Positions 7,558 to 16,018 of a stretch of 64,000 nt of DNA are shown piece by piece. Each line of letters starts with the position of its first letter. The stretch's first letter is position 1. A program made the translations under genes and the position numbers. The notes beneath the pieces are model-generated. The model searched no databases. It was not told the origin of the DNA and saw only the letters and a program-made list of their open reading frames with translations. The stretch is taken from positions 62,001 to 126,000 of the forward strand of contig JALHMQ010000006.1 in NCBI GenBank assembly GCA_022843955.1. The letters are read 5' to 3'. Source of the stretch: Burkholderiaceae bacterium (lineage in GTDB: Bacteria > Pseudomonadota > Gammaproteobacteria > Burkholderiales > Burkholderiaceae_F).

Positions 7558-8859
7558 CTAGGGCGTGACGCTGTCGGTCACGGTTTTCGTGGCCAGCACC
7601 TTGTCGATGCGCTTCTGGTCCATGTCGACCACCTCGAAGCGCCAGCCTTCCCATTCCACCACGTCGGCCGTATGCGGCACGCGGCCGAGCAGCAGCATCA
7701 GCATCCCCGACAGCGTGTTGTAGCGGCCGAAGTCCTCCTCCGGCACGGCGTCCAGTTCGAGCCGGTCTTTCAGCTCGGGAACCGGGATCAGGCCATCGAG
7801 CAGCCAGCTGCCATCCTTGCGCTGCACCGCCCAAGCATCTTCCTGGCTCGGCGTCTTGAACTCGCCGGCGATCGCCTCGAACAGGTCCTGCGGCGTGACC
7901 AGACCCTGCACCTCGCCATACTCGTCGACCACCAGCGCCACGTGCGACGAACTGGCGCGGAAGTTGTCGAGCAGTTCCATGCCGGTCAGCGACTCGGGCA
8001 CGAACACCGCCGGCTGCTGCGCGGTCGTCAGGTCCATCTTGCCGCCCTGCACCGCCTGCTTGAGCAGGGTGCGAGCACTGACGACGCCCTGCACCTCGCG
8101 CAGAGTGCCGCGGCATACCGGAAAGCGCGCGTGCTCGCTCTCGACCACCTTGCGCAGGTTGTCGTCGATGCTGTCGTCCAGATCCAGGTAGACGATGTCC
8201 GAGCGCGGCGTCATCAGGCTGGCGATCTGCCGATCATCCAGGCGGAACACGTTGCGCACCATGGCGCGCTCCTGCTCATCGATCACGCCGGACTCGCTGC
8301 CTTCCTCGATCAGCGCGTGGATCTCCTCCTCGGTCACCGCGTTGTCGGTGGTGGTACGCGCGCCGAGGAGACGCAGCAACAGATCGGTGGAGATCGACAG
8401 CAACTTGACGAACGGATTGGCCACCGTGGCCAGGCCACGGATCGGCCGCGCCACCAGGCGTGCGATCTTCTCCGGCGTCATCTGGCCGATGCGCTTGGGC
8501 ACCAGTTCGCCGAACACGATCGCGAAGTAGGTCACCATCAGGACCACCAGGCCGGTGGCCAGATAGCCGGCCGTCTGCGTCTCAACGAACTGGAAGCTGT
8601 CCAGCCAATGCGCGAGCGGCGGCGCCAGCGCCGCCTCACCGACAATGCCGGAGAGCACGCCGATCGAGGTGATGCCCACCTGGATCGTCGACAAAAAGCG
8701 GGTCGGATGTTCGTTGAGCGCCATCGCCGCGGCGGCACCGTCGTCGCCGCTGTCGACCAGCGCCTGCAGCCGGCCGCGCCGCGCCGTGACGAGCGCGATC
8801 TCGGACATGGCGAACAGACCGTTTATGAGGATCAAGGCGGCCAAGACTGCGATTTCCAT
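7558..8859 (-). CDS. CNNM/CorC (HlyC)-type membrane protein with CBS pair
   Basis: A 433-residue protein in three parts. The N-terminal CNNM (DUF21) domain has about four membrane segments (starting ALILINGLFAMSEIALV, with VFGELVPKRIG near residue 120). A CBS-domain pair spans about residues 200-330 (MTPRSDIVYLDLDD, then VVDEYGEVQGLVTPQD). A CorC_HlyC transporter-associated domain forms the C-terminus. Family members are linked to magnesium and cobalt efflux or metal homeostasis; older 'haemolysin' names are misleading. The ATG at 8859 is preferred over a TTG ten codons upstream. The gene is convergent with the patatin gene and divergent from the ChaN gene, so it is probably monocistronic. 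Confidence 0.9.
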   Translation of the reverse strand: MEIAVLAALILINGLFAMSEIALVTARRGRLQALVDSGDDGAAAAMALNEHPTRFLSTIQVGITSIGVLSGIVGEAALAPPLAHWLDSFQFVETQTAGYLATGLVVLMVTYFAIVFGELVPKRIGQMTPEKIARLVARPIRGLATVANPFVKLLSISTDLLLRLLGARTTTDNAVTEEEIHALIEEGSESGVIDEQERAMVRNVFRLDDRQIASLMTPRSDIVYLDLDDSIDDNLRKVVESEHARFPVCRGTLREVQGVVSARTLLKQAVQGGKMDLTTAQQPAVFVPESLTGMELLDNFRASSSHVALVVDEYGEVQGLVTPQDLFEAIAGEFKTPSQEDAWAVQRKDGSWLLDGLIPVPELKDRLELDAVPEEDFGRYNTLSGMLMLLLGRVPHTADVVEWEGWRFEVVDMDQKRIDKVLATKTVTDSVTP

Positions 8860-8980
8860 TTGTCGAACCGGGTCATTGCGATGGGGCAAGCTTAACGGCG
8901 CAGTGCCCCTCGGCCAATTACGGCGGACCCGCCCGCGGCCGCCTGACCAACCCGCGCCGCACGGCGGCTAGGATGCGCAC

Positions 8981-9898
8981 ATGACGCTCACCCGCCGCTG
9001 CCTGCTCGGTGCGCTGGTCGCCGCGCCGCTGGCTGGATGCACCGGCCTGCGCGCCTCCGCCGCCGACCGCCGCCATTTCGATGCCACCCGCTTGTCGGCA
9101 GCGATCGCGCGCCAGCCCGTGGTGCTGCTCGGCGAGGTGCATGACAACCCGGTCCAGCACGCGGTGCGGGCGCAAGCACTGCGCCTGCACCTGGACACCG
9201 GCGCGCGTCCGGCGATTGCGTTCGAGCAGTTCGACCGCGAGCAGCAGCCGGCGATCGACGCTGCGCGCGCGCAGCTTCAAGGCGCCCCGGCCGAGCGCGC
9301 CGCGCAGCTGGTCGAACGCGTAGAACACGGCCGCAAGACGGGTTGGGATTGGGCGCTGTACCGCCCGTTCATTGCGCTTGCGTTCGAGTTCGACCTGCCG
9401 ATCGTGGCTGCCAACTTGTCACGCGGGCAGGCGATGAAGGTGGGACGCGCCAGCGACTTCGACGCGCTGTTCGATCGCGCGACCCAGGAACGCTACGGCC
9501 TCGATCGCCTGCCCGCGGCGTTCCTGCGCGAGCATGAAGCGGCGATCGAAGAAGGCCACTGCGGCCTGCTGCCCGAACGCCTGCGCGCGCCGCTGGCACG
9601 GGCGCAGATCGCCCGCGACGTCACCCTGCTGCAAGCGATCCGTCCGCACCAGGCGCGCGGCTTGGTGCTGCTGACTGGCAACGGCCACGCGCGCAACGAC
9701 ATCGGCGTGCCGTTCCTGATGACCGCCGCGGAGCGCGCGCGTACGGTGACCATTGGCCTTATTGAGGCGCCGCCGCCCGATGCCCCGGCCGATGCCGGCG
9801 AGTCAGCGTGGGCGGCTCGGTTCGACGTGGCGTTCGAGACCCCGCGCCATGTGCGCCCCGACCCCTGCGAGTCGCTGCGCCGGCAGCCGATGAAGTAG
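8981..9898 (+). CDS. ChaN-family lipoprotein
   Basis: A 305-residue protein with a lipoprotein signal (MTLTRRCLLGALVAAPLAGC, lipobox LAGC) and the ChaN/Tiki-superfamily core: VVLLGEVHDNPVQH near residue 48, AFEQFDREQQPAI, and GLVLLTGNGHARNDIGVP near residue 225. ChaN of Campylobacter is an iron-regulated lipoprotein that binds stacked haems, so a role in haem or iron uptake at the outer membrane is likely but not proven here. The two conserved E/H clusters expected of the fold are present. It stands alone between divergent and convergent neighbours. Confidence 0.85.
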   Translation: MTLTRRCLLGALVAAPLAGCTGLRASAADRRHFDATRLSAAIARQPVVLLGEVHDNPVQHAVRAQALRLHLDTGARPAIAFEQFDREQQPAIDAARAQLQGAPAERAAQLVERVEHGRKTGWDWALYRPFIALAFEFDLPIVAANLSRGQAMKVGRASDFDALFDRATQERYGLDRLPAAFLREHEAAIEEGHCGLLPERLRAPLARAQIARDVTLLQAIRPHQARGLVLLTGNGHARNDIGVPFLMTAAERARTVTIGLIEAPPPDAPADAGESAWAARFDVAFETPRHVRPDPCESLRRQPMK

Positions 9899-9913
9899 CT
9901 GCGGTTAGCAGCG

Positions 9914-10207
9914 CTAGTGCGCGTGCCGCATGCCGCAGTAGCGGCCGACGGCGATGCCCTGGCAGGCGGCGCGCAGCCGCTCGTGGCAGACCGACTCCTT
10001 CTCACCGCCCTCCAGGCACTGCGCCGCCTCCTCGTGCGCACGCGCCATCTGCCGGTGCTTACGAATATCGTCCTTGCGATGCGCATCGTCGCCGCCCTTG
10101 GCCGGCGCGGCTTTCGTCGGCGCGGCGGCGGCCTGGGCCAGCACCAGCGGTGACACCGTGGCCGTGACGGCGGCGAGCGCGAGAGCGACGATCAGTCTGC
10201 AGAACAT
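9914..10207 (-). CDS. Small secreted protein with four cysteines and several histidines, downstream of a TonB receptor
   Basis: A 97-residue protein I do not recognise. A signal peptide is clear (residues 1-24, ending LVLAQA). The mature part is charged and alpha-helical in character, with C64, C74, C82 and C91 at nearly regular spacing and histidines at 43, 51, 58, 75, 95 and 97, finishing in HAH. The cysteines could form two disulfides, or with the histidines a metal site. It begins 33 bases after the TonB-receptor stop on the same strand, with AAGGAG eight bases before its ATG, so it is almost certainly co-transcribed with the receptor. The context suggests handling of the imported metal or chelate. 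Confidence 0.8.
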   Translation of the reverse strand: MFCRLIVALALAAVTATVSPLVLAQAAAAPTKAAPAKGGDDAHRKDDIRKHRQMARAHEEAAQCLEGGEKESVCHERLRAACQGIAVGRYCGMRHAH

Positions 10208-10240
10208 GGTGGGTCTCCTTGCGAGGACGAAAGCATGCCA

Positions 10241-12295
10241 TCAGATGGCCGCGCGCACGCCCAGCACCAGCGAGCGGCCAGGCGGGGGTGCGAAGGCCTT
10301 CAGGAACGAGGTGTGGATGCGGACATCCTGATTGGTCAGATTGCGTCCGTGCACGTAGAACGTCACCGGCCAGTTGGCGGGCCGCAACGACGCCCCGGCA
10401 TCGACCCGGGTGTAGCCGTTGGTGGCGGACTCGGGCTCTCCGTCGCGCAGATCGAAGCTCGCGACGCGGTCCTGGCGAAACACGCGGGTCACCGCCAACT
10501 GTGCCGACCACGCCGACGCTTTCCAGCCGAGATCCAGACCCAGCCGCGACGGTGATACGCGCGGCAGATCGGCGCCGTCGTTCGGCCCGGAGGCCAGGCG
10601 CGCGCGCACCGTGTCGCCCCAGAGGCGCAGCTGGGGTCCACTGCGCTCGCCCCAGGCGAGCTCGGCCTCGGCCCCGCGCAGCCGGGCGTCAGCCTGGGTG
10701 AAGAAAAGATTCGACAGCGTTTCTTCCACGTTGCCGAATTCGTCCAGCAGGTCGGTCGTGCTGCCATCGAAGAAGCCGTAGACATAGTCGCGCACCCGGT
10801 TGGCGAACAGACTCACCTGCGCGCGCAGCGCCCCCTCGTTGTACTTCAATGAAAGATCGACGTTGGTCGACTTTTCCTTGCGCAGCGAAGCATCGCCGAT
10901 CTCGAACGCAAAGGTGGCCGGATGGGCGCCGAGGAAGTACAGCTCTTCGACCGCCGGCGCCCGCTGCGCTGCGGTCAGCGTGACACCGAGGTCCCAGCCG
11001 CGGGCAAGCGTCCATGTCGCACCGGCCGAGAACGTGCTCAACGCGAAGCTGCGCGATGCGGCGCGGCTGCCATCTTCGTAGTCCTCGCGCACCGTGTAGC
11101 GCTCGCTGTCCAGGCGCGCGCCGAGTTCGGCGCGCACGGGGCCAAAGCGGCGCTCCTCGACCACGAACACGGCCGTTCCCTGCAGGTCGGTGCGCGGCAG
11201 TTCTCCTTCGCCTGCCCCGCGCGTTTCCATCTGCTGCAGTTGCACGCCCACCACGCCGCGCCAGCCCGCAAGGCTGTGCGGCAACTCGAGGCGGCCCTCG
11301 GCGCCCTGGTTGGTGAAGGTGGCACCCGCCGCGCCGTCCGACTCGAACTCGGTGTGCGTGTAGTCGGTGTAGGCGAACTTGCTGCGCAACCCGGAGAACG
11401 GACCGAAAGCGCTGCCGACATCGCCCTGCAGCTCGTAGCGCGTGCGGCGCAGCTGGATCGTCACCGGCTCCTCGGGATTGGGTATGCCGTAGTCCGATTC
11501 ATAGCGCTGCACCGCGCCGCCAAAGCGCGTGCCGGGCGTATCGCCGAACCAGGCGGCCCCGGCGGCGAGCGACTGCGTATCGGTCTGGCTGTTGGGCAGC
11601 CGGTCGGCGGCGATCACGTCGCCGTTCTCGTCGCGCAGCGGTTCGGCCAGGTCATAGTCGCGCGTACGCTGCTTGAAGCCTTCGAGCCGCCAACTGGCCG
11701 CACCGCCCAACGGTCCGTCGAGGTCGAGCGCGGCGGCGCGCTCGCGCTCTGCCGTGCTTGACCGCAGATTGGCGTGGGCGCCGACCGTGCCGGCACGCAC
11801 GCGCGGGACGCGTTCGCTGACGATATTGACCAACCCGCCGATGGCACCGGAGCCATACAACAGCGTGGCTGGTCCGCGCAGGATCTCGACCTGGCGAGCG
11901 TTCAAGGTATCGGCGGCAACACGATGGTCCGGCGACGCGCCGGACACGTCGGCCACGCCCAGGCCCGACTCGGTGATGCGCACCCGCGCCGAGTCCATGC
12001 CGCGGATGATCGGCCGCCCGGCACCCGGACCGTAGGCCGACGACTGCACGCCGAGTTGTCGTCCGAGCGTGGCGCCGAGGTTGGTCGACTCGGCATCGCG
12101 CAGCGCATCGCCCCGCAAGGTGCTCGCCGGACGCTGCAGATCCAGCTCGGTGCGATCGAGCGGATCGGCGGTGATTACCACCCGCTCCAGTTCAGTCGAG
12201 GCCGCGGGCGCCACCTGCGCCAGTGCCGGCGCGGCGCAGGCAAGCAGGCAGAGTCCGAACTGCAGCGGCCGCGCCGCATGCGTCTTTCTTGTCAT
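10241..12295 (-). CDS. TonB-dependent outer-membrane receptor, ZnuD-like
   Basis: A 684-residue protein: signal peptide (ending PALAQ), a TonB-box-like ERVVITA near residue 38, a plug domain (RPIIRGMDSARVRI; VEILRGPATLLYGSGAIGG) and a long beta-barrel ending in an aromatic-poor strand, GRSLVLGVRAAI. The plug stretch SPDHRVAADTLNARQVEIL is typical of the ZnuD group, which import zinc or other divalent metals, but substrate cannot be fixed from sequence and nickel chelates are another option. The ATG at 12295 has GGGGGAG immediately upstream. A palindrome resembling a Zur site lies 125 bases upstream, and a Fur/Zur-type regulator is 1.5 kb away. The small cysteine-rich gene follows. Confidence 0.92.
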   Translation of the reverse strand: MTRKTHAARPLQFGLCLLACAAPALAQVAPAASTELERVVITADPLDRTELDLQRPASTLRGDALRDAESTNLGATLGRQLGVQSSAYGPGAGRPIIRGMDSARVRITESGLGVADVSGASPDHRVAADTLNARQVEILRGPATLLYGSGAIGGLVNIVSERVPRVRAGTVGAHANLRSSTAERERAAALDLDGPLGGAASWRLEGFKQRTRDYDLAEPLRDENGDVIAADRLPNSQTDTQSLAAGAAWFGDTPGTRFGGAVQRYESDYGIPNPEEPVTIQLRRTRYELQGDVGSAFGPFSGLRSKFAYTDYTHTEFESDGAAGATFTNQGAEGRLELPHSLAGWRGVVGVQLQQMETRGAGEGELPRTDLQGTAVFVVEERRFGPVRAELGARLDSERYTVREDYEDGSRAASRSFALSTFSAGATWTLARGWDLGVTLTAAQRAPAVEELYFLGAHPATFAFEIGDASLRKEKSTNVDLSLKYNEGALRAQVSLFANRVRDYVYGFFDGSTTDLLDEFGNVEETLSNLFFTQADARLRGAEAELAWGERSGPQLRLWGDTVRARLASGPNDGADLPRVSPSRLGLDLGWKASAWSAQLAVTRVFRQDRVASFDLRDGEPESATNGYTRVDAGASLRPANWPVTFYVHGRNLTNQDVRIHTSFLKAFAPPPGRSLVLGVRAAI

Positions 12296-12641
12296 TGCTC
12301 CCCCTGAAGAGAATAGGGCCCGGCTGCCCGCAGACACGATCGTCGATTGCAGACTCGGCCGAAGCGACAGGGCGCGAAGCTTACATGCAAGTCAATTGCA
12401 CGTGAACTTTGATTGCTCCTGTTATCGAATGACAACGTGCCAGCCTGCGCTTGACCAGCCTGCACCGGCGCACCGGGCGCTCCGGCAAGTGCGACTCAGC
12501 GACGAGCCGGGAAAGACCCTGCTTCGGGATCGACCGCGTTGCTTGCGGTGGTGCGCGACGTCGCGGTAACAGGGGCGGCGCGCCCAAGCGGGCAAGCGCC
12601 AGCTTGGGCACAATGGCGACTCCATCCACCCGGAACTTCCC
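12296..12641. other. Divergent intergenic region between the TonB receptor and selD
   Basis: These 346 bases contain no supported gene. They hold the Zur-like palindrome at 12420-12434 and a TGCAA-N5-TTGCA inverted repeat at 12386-12400. Since the flanking genes diverge, both promoters must lie here. Short open frames crossing the region overlap the selD start and look like shadows. Confidence 0.5.
12420..12434. promoter_or_regulatory. Zur-like palindrome upstream of the TonB receptor
   Basis: TGTTATCGAATGACA is a near-perfect inverted repeat (TGTTAT against TGTCAT) and resembles the GTTATA-N-TATAAC core of proteobacterial Zur operators. It lies 125 bases before the ZnuD-like receptor. A Fur/Zur-type regulator gene is encoded nearby. 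Binding is inferred from similarity. Confidence 0.35.
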
Positions 12642-13688
12642 ATGAGCATGTTTGGCCCGAAGCGCCTGACCGAACTCGTCAGCTGCGCTGGTTGAGCGAG
12701 CAAGCTCGCCGCAGGCGAGCTCGCCCAGGTCCTGGGCGACATTCCGCTCACCACTGATCCACGCGTCCTCATCGATTTCCGCCATGCGGACGATGCGGGC
12801 GTCTTCGCCTGGGAAGGCGGGCCGGCGCTCGTGCAGACGGTCGACTTCTTCACGCCGATCGTCGACGACCCGTACATCTACGGCCAGATTGCCGCCGCCA
12901 ACTCGCTGAGCGATGTCTACGCGATGGGCGGGCGCCCGCTCACCGCGCTGGCGATCGCCGGGTTCCCGAAAAAGGGGCTCGACAAGGACGTGATCGGCCA
13001 GGTGTTCCGCGGCGGCTACGACAAGCTGGTCGAGGCCGGCGTCGCACTACTCGGCGGCCACACAGTGCAGGACCCGGAGATCAAGTTCGGCTACGCCGTC
13101 ACCGGTGCGGTCGATCCCAAGCGCATCCTGTCGAACTCAGGCGCGAAGGTCGGCGACCGCCTGCTGCTCACCAAGCCGATCGGCACCGGCGTGATCGGCA
13201 CGGCGATGAAAAATGGTCGCGCGCCGGAAGCGGTATCGGCGCAGGCCATCGCCTCGATGCGCACCCTGAACAAGGTGGCGGCGGAGACGATCGACACGCT
13301 GCCGGGCATCCATTCGTGCACCGACATCACCGGCTTCGGCCTGATCGGGCACGGCTCGGAGGTTGCCAACGCCAGCGGCGTCACTCTGGCGATCGAGGTG
13401 GATCGCGTGCCGCTGTTCGACGGCGTGCGTGCGCTGGTCAAGCGCAATCGCAATGCCGGCATGGACAGCAACCGCGATTACTTCGGCAGCGGGGTCAAGG
13501 CGCTGGTCAGCCTCGATGCCGATCTGCTCGACCTGTTGTACGACCCACAGACCTCCGGTGGTCTGCTGATCTTCGTGGCCGAAGCGTATGCAGCGCAGGC
13601 AATGCAGGCGCTGAGCACGGCCGGCGTGCCGGCCGTGCAGATCGGTCAGGCGCTGGCACCGACTGGCAACTGGATCGAACTGCGCTGA
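12642..13688 (+). CDS. selD: Selenide, water dikinase (SelD) with in-frame UGA read as selenocysteine
   Basis: A 348-residue frame from the ATG at 12642, with one internal TGA (12693-12695, codon 18). The surrounding residues, LVSCAG-U-ASKLAAGEL, match the SelD active-site loop, with UGA exactly where the catalytic Cys or Sec stands and the essential Lys three residues on. Downstream, DFFTPIVDDPYIYGQIAAAN, VYAMGG, LLGGHTVQDPE and DITGFGLIGHG are classic SelD. The total equals the family length (E. coli 347), so the frame is intact apart from UGA. SelD makes selenophosphate from selenide and ATP for selenocysteine tRNA. A hairpin follows the UGA at SECIS distance. An annotation that stops at UGA would wrongly start the gene near 12831. 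GGA lies upstream of the ATG. Confidence 0.93.
12696..12724 (+). promoter_or_regulatory. Candidate bacterial SECIS hairpin in selD
   Basis: An eight-base-pair stem (12703-12710 with 12714-12721) closes a GCA loop, with a possible outer GCG/CGC pairing (12696-12698 with 12722-12724) separated by a one-sided four-base bulge. The loop begins 15 bases after the UGA and has G in first position, in the range described for bacterial SECIS elements that recruit SelB. It is coding sequence as well (SKLAAGEL). Confidence 0.6.
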
Positions 13689-13808
13689 GGGCGGCGAGAC
13701 GCGCCGGAGGGACATCGCCTCCATCGTGCGACCGCGCACGCCACGCCCGAGGCGGCGCGCGCCGAAGTCGATGAATGCGGAGAAAGTCGTTGCAGGTGCC
13801 GGCAGGAC

Positions 13809-14252
13809 TCAGGTCTTGCAGGCCGGACAAAGTCCGCGCAGCGTCAGCACCGAGGATTCGACGCGGTAGCCGCGCGGCGTCTTCGCCGCGGGCGGCGGCG
13901 CCACACCGTCGAGGCAGATCGTGCTGCCGCAGGCGCGGCACTGGAAGTGGGCATGCTCGTGGTGTCCATCGCCTGAACTGCGGAAGCGCCAGACGCGGTC
14001 TTCGCCTGAAATCTTGTGCGCCAGGCCGTTGGCCTCCAGCCATTCGAGCGCGCGGTACAGCGTCACGCGGTCGAACGCATGACCTGCCTCGGTGAGTGCA
14101 TCTTCGACTTCGCGCTGTGTCAGCGGCTGCGGCATCGAACGCAGCAGCCCCAGCACTGCCGTGCGCGCCGGCGTGGCGCGGCCGCCGGCCGCGCGAACGA
14201 GCGCGCCTAGAGCGGCGGTGGCAGCTGCGGGTGAGAGGGCGGTTTTGGACAT
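13809..14252 (-). CDS. Fur-family metalloregulator, Zur-like
   Basis: A 147-residue Fur-superfamily repressor. The N-terminal winged helix is recognisable (GRATPARTAVLGLL, LTQREVEDALTEAG, FDRVTLYRALEWLEANGLAHKI). The dimerisation part has the metal-site histidines HHEHAHFQC and two CxxC pairs (CRAC and CPAC) forming the structural zinc site. Short N-terminus and the ALRGLCPAC-type ending fit Zur-like members better than classical Fur, but Zur and other Fur subgroups cannot be separated with certainty here. The ATG at 14252 lacks a strong ribosome site. It sits between selD and an LTXXQ gene and 1.5 kb from the ZnuD-like receptor, a plausible target. Confidence 0.85.
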   Translation of the reverse strand: MSKTALSPAAATAALGALVRAAGGRATPARTAVLGLLRSMPQPLTQREVEDALTEAGHAFDRVTLYRALEWLEANGLAHKISGEDRVWRFRSSGDGHHEHAHFQCRACGSTICLDGVAPPPAAKTPRGYRVESSVLTLRGLCPACKT

Positions 14253-14466
14253 GGCGACGGCGCCGATTGTAGGCGGGCAGCGCGCGCACCCTCTCGGCAA
14301 GGCTGGATGATTCTGCTGTCCGTGCCCGGCGTGATCCCGGTCACGCGCATGCTGGGCGTCGCAACCGCTGGTTACAACCGACACGTCGTCGATACTGCTT
14401 GCGTCCGCCCGGCGCCCTAGATTGGCTGCGTGCCGTTCGACGTGGCGCATATCTCAAGGAGCAGTC

Positions 14467-14991
14467 ATGAAAGCAAGGATGAAATTGATCGCCGTCGCGC
14501 TCGCGGGCGCGCTCGCCACCGGTGCCGCCGGCATCGCGCTGGCTCACAGCGGTCCCGGCATGGGGCCGCACGGCGGACGCATGGAGGGTCGCGGCCCGCA
14601 GGCCGAGCAGATGGGTCAGCGGCTGGCCGCACTGAAGGCCGCGCTGAACCTGCAGCCGAACCAGACGGCGGCATGGGACACGTTTGAAGCGAAGGTCGCG
14701 GCCAACCAGCAGGCCCGCGCCAAGATGCACGAGGCGATGCCCGCGCGCGGCGACCGCGACGCAATGGCCGACTTCCGCGTGCAGATGCTCAAGCTCAACG
14801 CCCAGGCCGCCGACGAGACCAACCAGGCGCGCAAGGCGCTGGTCGGTCAGCTCAGTGCCGAGCAGAAGCAGGTCTATGACAACTTCCGCCCGGGTCCGGG
14901 ACCGATGGCCGGACAGCGCGGCGAAGGCCGCGGGCCAGGGCATCGGCACGGAGGCCGGGACGGCTGCGGGGCGGCACCGGCAACCACCTGA
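14467..14991 (+). CDS. Periplasmic LTXXQ-motif (Spy/CpxP-like) protein
   Basis: A 174-residue secreted protein with signal peptide (cleavage after GIALA) and a helical core containing LNLQPNQTAAWDTFEAKV and LSAEQKQVYDNF, the paired LTxxQ-type motifs of the Spy/CpxP/CnrX-like family. Such proteins act as periplasmic chaperones or as stress or metal sensors. The mature ends are rich in Gly, His and Met (HSGPGMGPHGGRM; GHRHGG), which could bind metal. The ATG at 14467 has AAGGAG at ideal spacing. A clear terminator follows, so the gene is monocistronic. It is divergent from the Fur-type regulator. Confidence 0.85.
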   Translation: MKARMKLIAVALAGALATGAAGIALAHSGPGMGPHGGRMEGRGPQAEQMGQRLAALKAALNLQPNQTAAWDTFEAKVAANQQARAKMHEAMPARGDRDAMADFRVQMLKLNAQAADETNQARKALVGQLSAEQKQVYDNFRPGPGPMAGQRGEGRGPGHRHGGRDGCGAAPATT

Positions 14992-15015
14992 TCGCGACCC
15001 AAGTGATCTGACCTG

Positions 15016-15055
15016 ACGGGCCGTCTGCCGCTCACGCGGGCGGCCCGTTGTCTTT
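15016..15055 (+). terminator. Rho-independent terminator of the LTXXQ gene
   Basis: A ten-base-pair stem with one G-T pair (15016-15025 with 15039-15048) is followed by TTGTCTTT. It lies 25 bases after the stop codon and before the convergent nickel permease gene. Confidence 0.75.
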
Positions 15056-15112
15056 GACAGTGTCGTCGAACTGGAGAACGTTCTAGGGCCGAAAGACCGT
15101 GGCTGGCAGGTA

Positions 15113-15922
15113 TCACGCCACCTGCGTGCGCCGTGCCAGCGAGCGGGCGATCCAAAAACTGCCGAGTATCACCAGCATCACGGTCAGGCCGAACATCAGC
15201 TCCTTGCCGTCGCTCCAGTCGTCAACCATCGGCATCGTCATCTTGGCCACGCCGAAAGCCGCCACCAGCAGCGACACACCACCGACCGCCAGGCTCATCA
15301 CGCGTGAGGCGATCACCGCGATCTGGTCAGCGCGGGCGATCAGCCGCGAGATCCACAGTCCGTTGATGCCATCGGTGACCAGCATGCCGAGCGTAAACAG
15401 CAGGCCCAGCACCACCGCATGACCCACCCCGCCGAACTGCGTGGCAGTGACAGCGAACAGTGCCGCCTGGCTCACGGTGTCGAAGCTGATCGCGAACAGC
15501 GCGCCCACCAGCGCCACCATCCAGGGCTTGCCGGCACGGTTGAGCCGACCCAGGTAACGACCCTTGAATCCGATCGGCGCGACGACTTCGTTCGGCGCCG
15601 CAGCCATCACCGCGCGCAAATTGATGATCCCGAGCAAGGTGAGAAAGCCCAGCGAAATCAGGGTGCCGGACAGGTCCAGCCAGGCCGGTGTCTGCCACTG
15701 TGAACTGGCGTAGCCCACCGAGACCGCGATCAACATCACCACCGCGCCGTGGCCAAGCGAGAACAGCGCCCCACAGTAGCGTGCCCACGGCTGCCGACTG
15801 CGTGCGTTGAAGCGCGTCAGCCCGTCGATGGTGGCCAGATGGTCGGCGTCGAAACCGTGCTTCAGGCCCAGCAGGAAGACGATGGCCGCCAGGGCGGTCC
15901 ACTCGGTAGGCAGGTCATGCAT
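15113..15922 (-). CDS. hoxN: Nickel/cobalt permease of the NiCoT (HoxN/NixA) family
   Basis: A 269-residue inner-membrane protein with about eight hydrophobic segments and the NiCoT signature HGFDADH (H-x4-DH) in the second segment, which is required for Ni2+ transport. A later family motif appears as FDTVSQ where many members have FDTATE. It imports Ni2+ with high affinity for the hydrogenase encoded upstream. The ATG at 15922 is preceded by GGGAG. It is the last gene of the minus-strand hydrogenase block, 96 bases downstream of nikR, so nickel uptake is encoded beside its consumer and its regulator. It is shorter than Cupriavidus HoxN, lacking an N-terminal extension. Confidence 0.92.
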   Translation of the reverse strand: MHDLPTEWTALAAIVFLLGLKHGFDADHLATIDGLTRFNARSRQPWARYCGALFSLGHGAVVMLIAVSVGYASSQWQTPAWLDLSGTLISLGFLTLLGIINLRAVMAAAPNEVVAPIGFKGRYLGRLNRAGKPWMVALVGALFAISFDTVSQAALFAVTATQFGGVGHAVVLGLLFTLGMLVTDGINGLWISRLIARADQIAVIASRVMSLAVGGVSLLVAAFGVAKMTMPMVDDWSDGKELMFGLTVMLVILGSFWIARSLARRTQVA

Positions 15923-16018
15923 CACATCTCCCGTCGCGTGGATGTGAACTCTGCCTGAATCGTCATACGCCGACTTGTGCCCGATCAAACCGAGGGATCG
16001 GACCGGGTTGAAGCCGAC

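Noticed and set aside
12693-12695. Nonsense mutation making selD a pseudogene
   Set aside because: The TGA is exactly at the catalytic Cys/Sec codon, the rest of the frame is intact and a SECIS-like hairpin follows, so selenocysteine is the better explanation.
15939-15968. NikR operator upstream of hoxN
   Set aside because: GTCATAC is present at 15962-15968, but the partner GTATGAC at the required spacing is absent, so only one half-site is seen.
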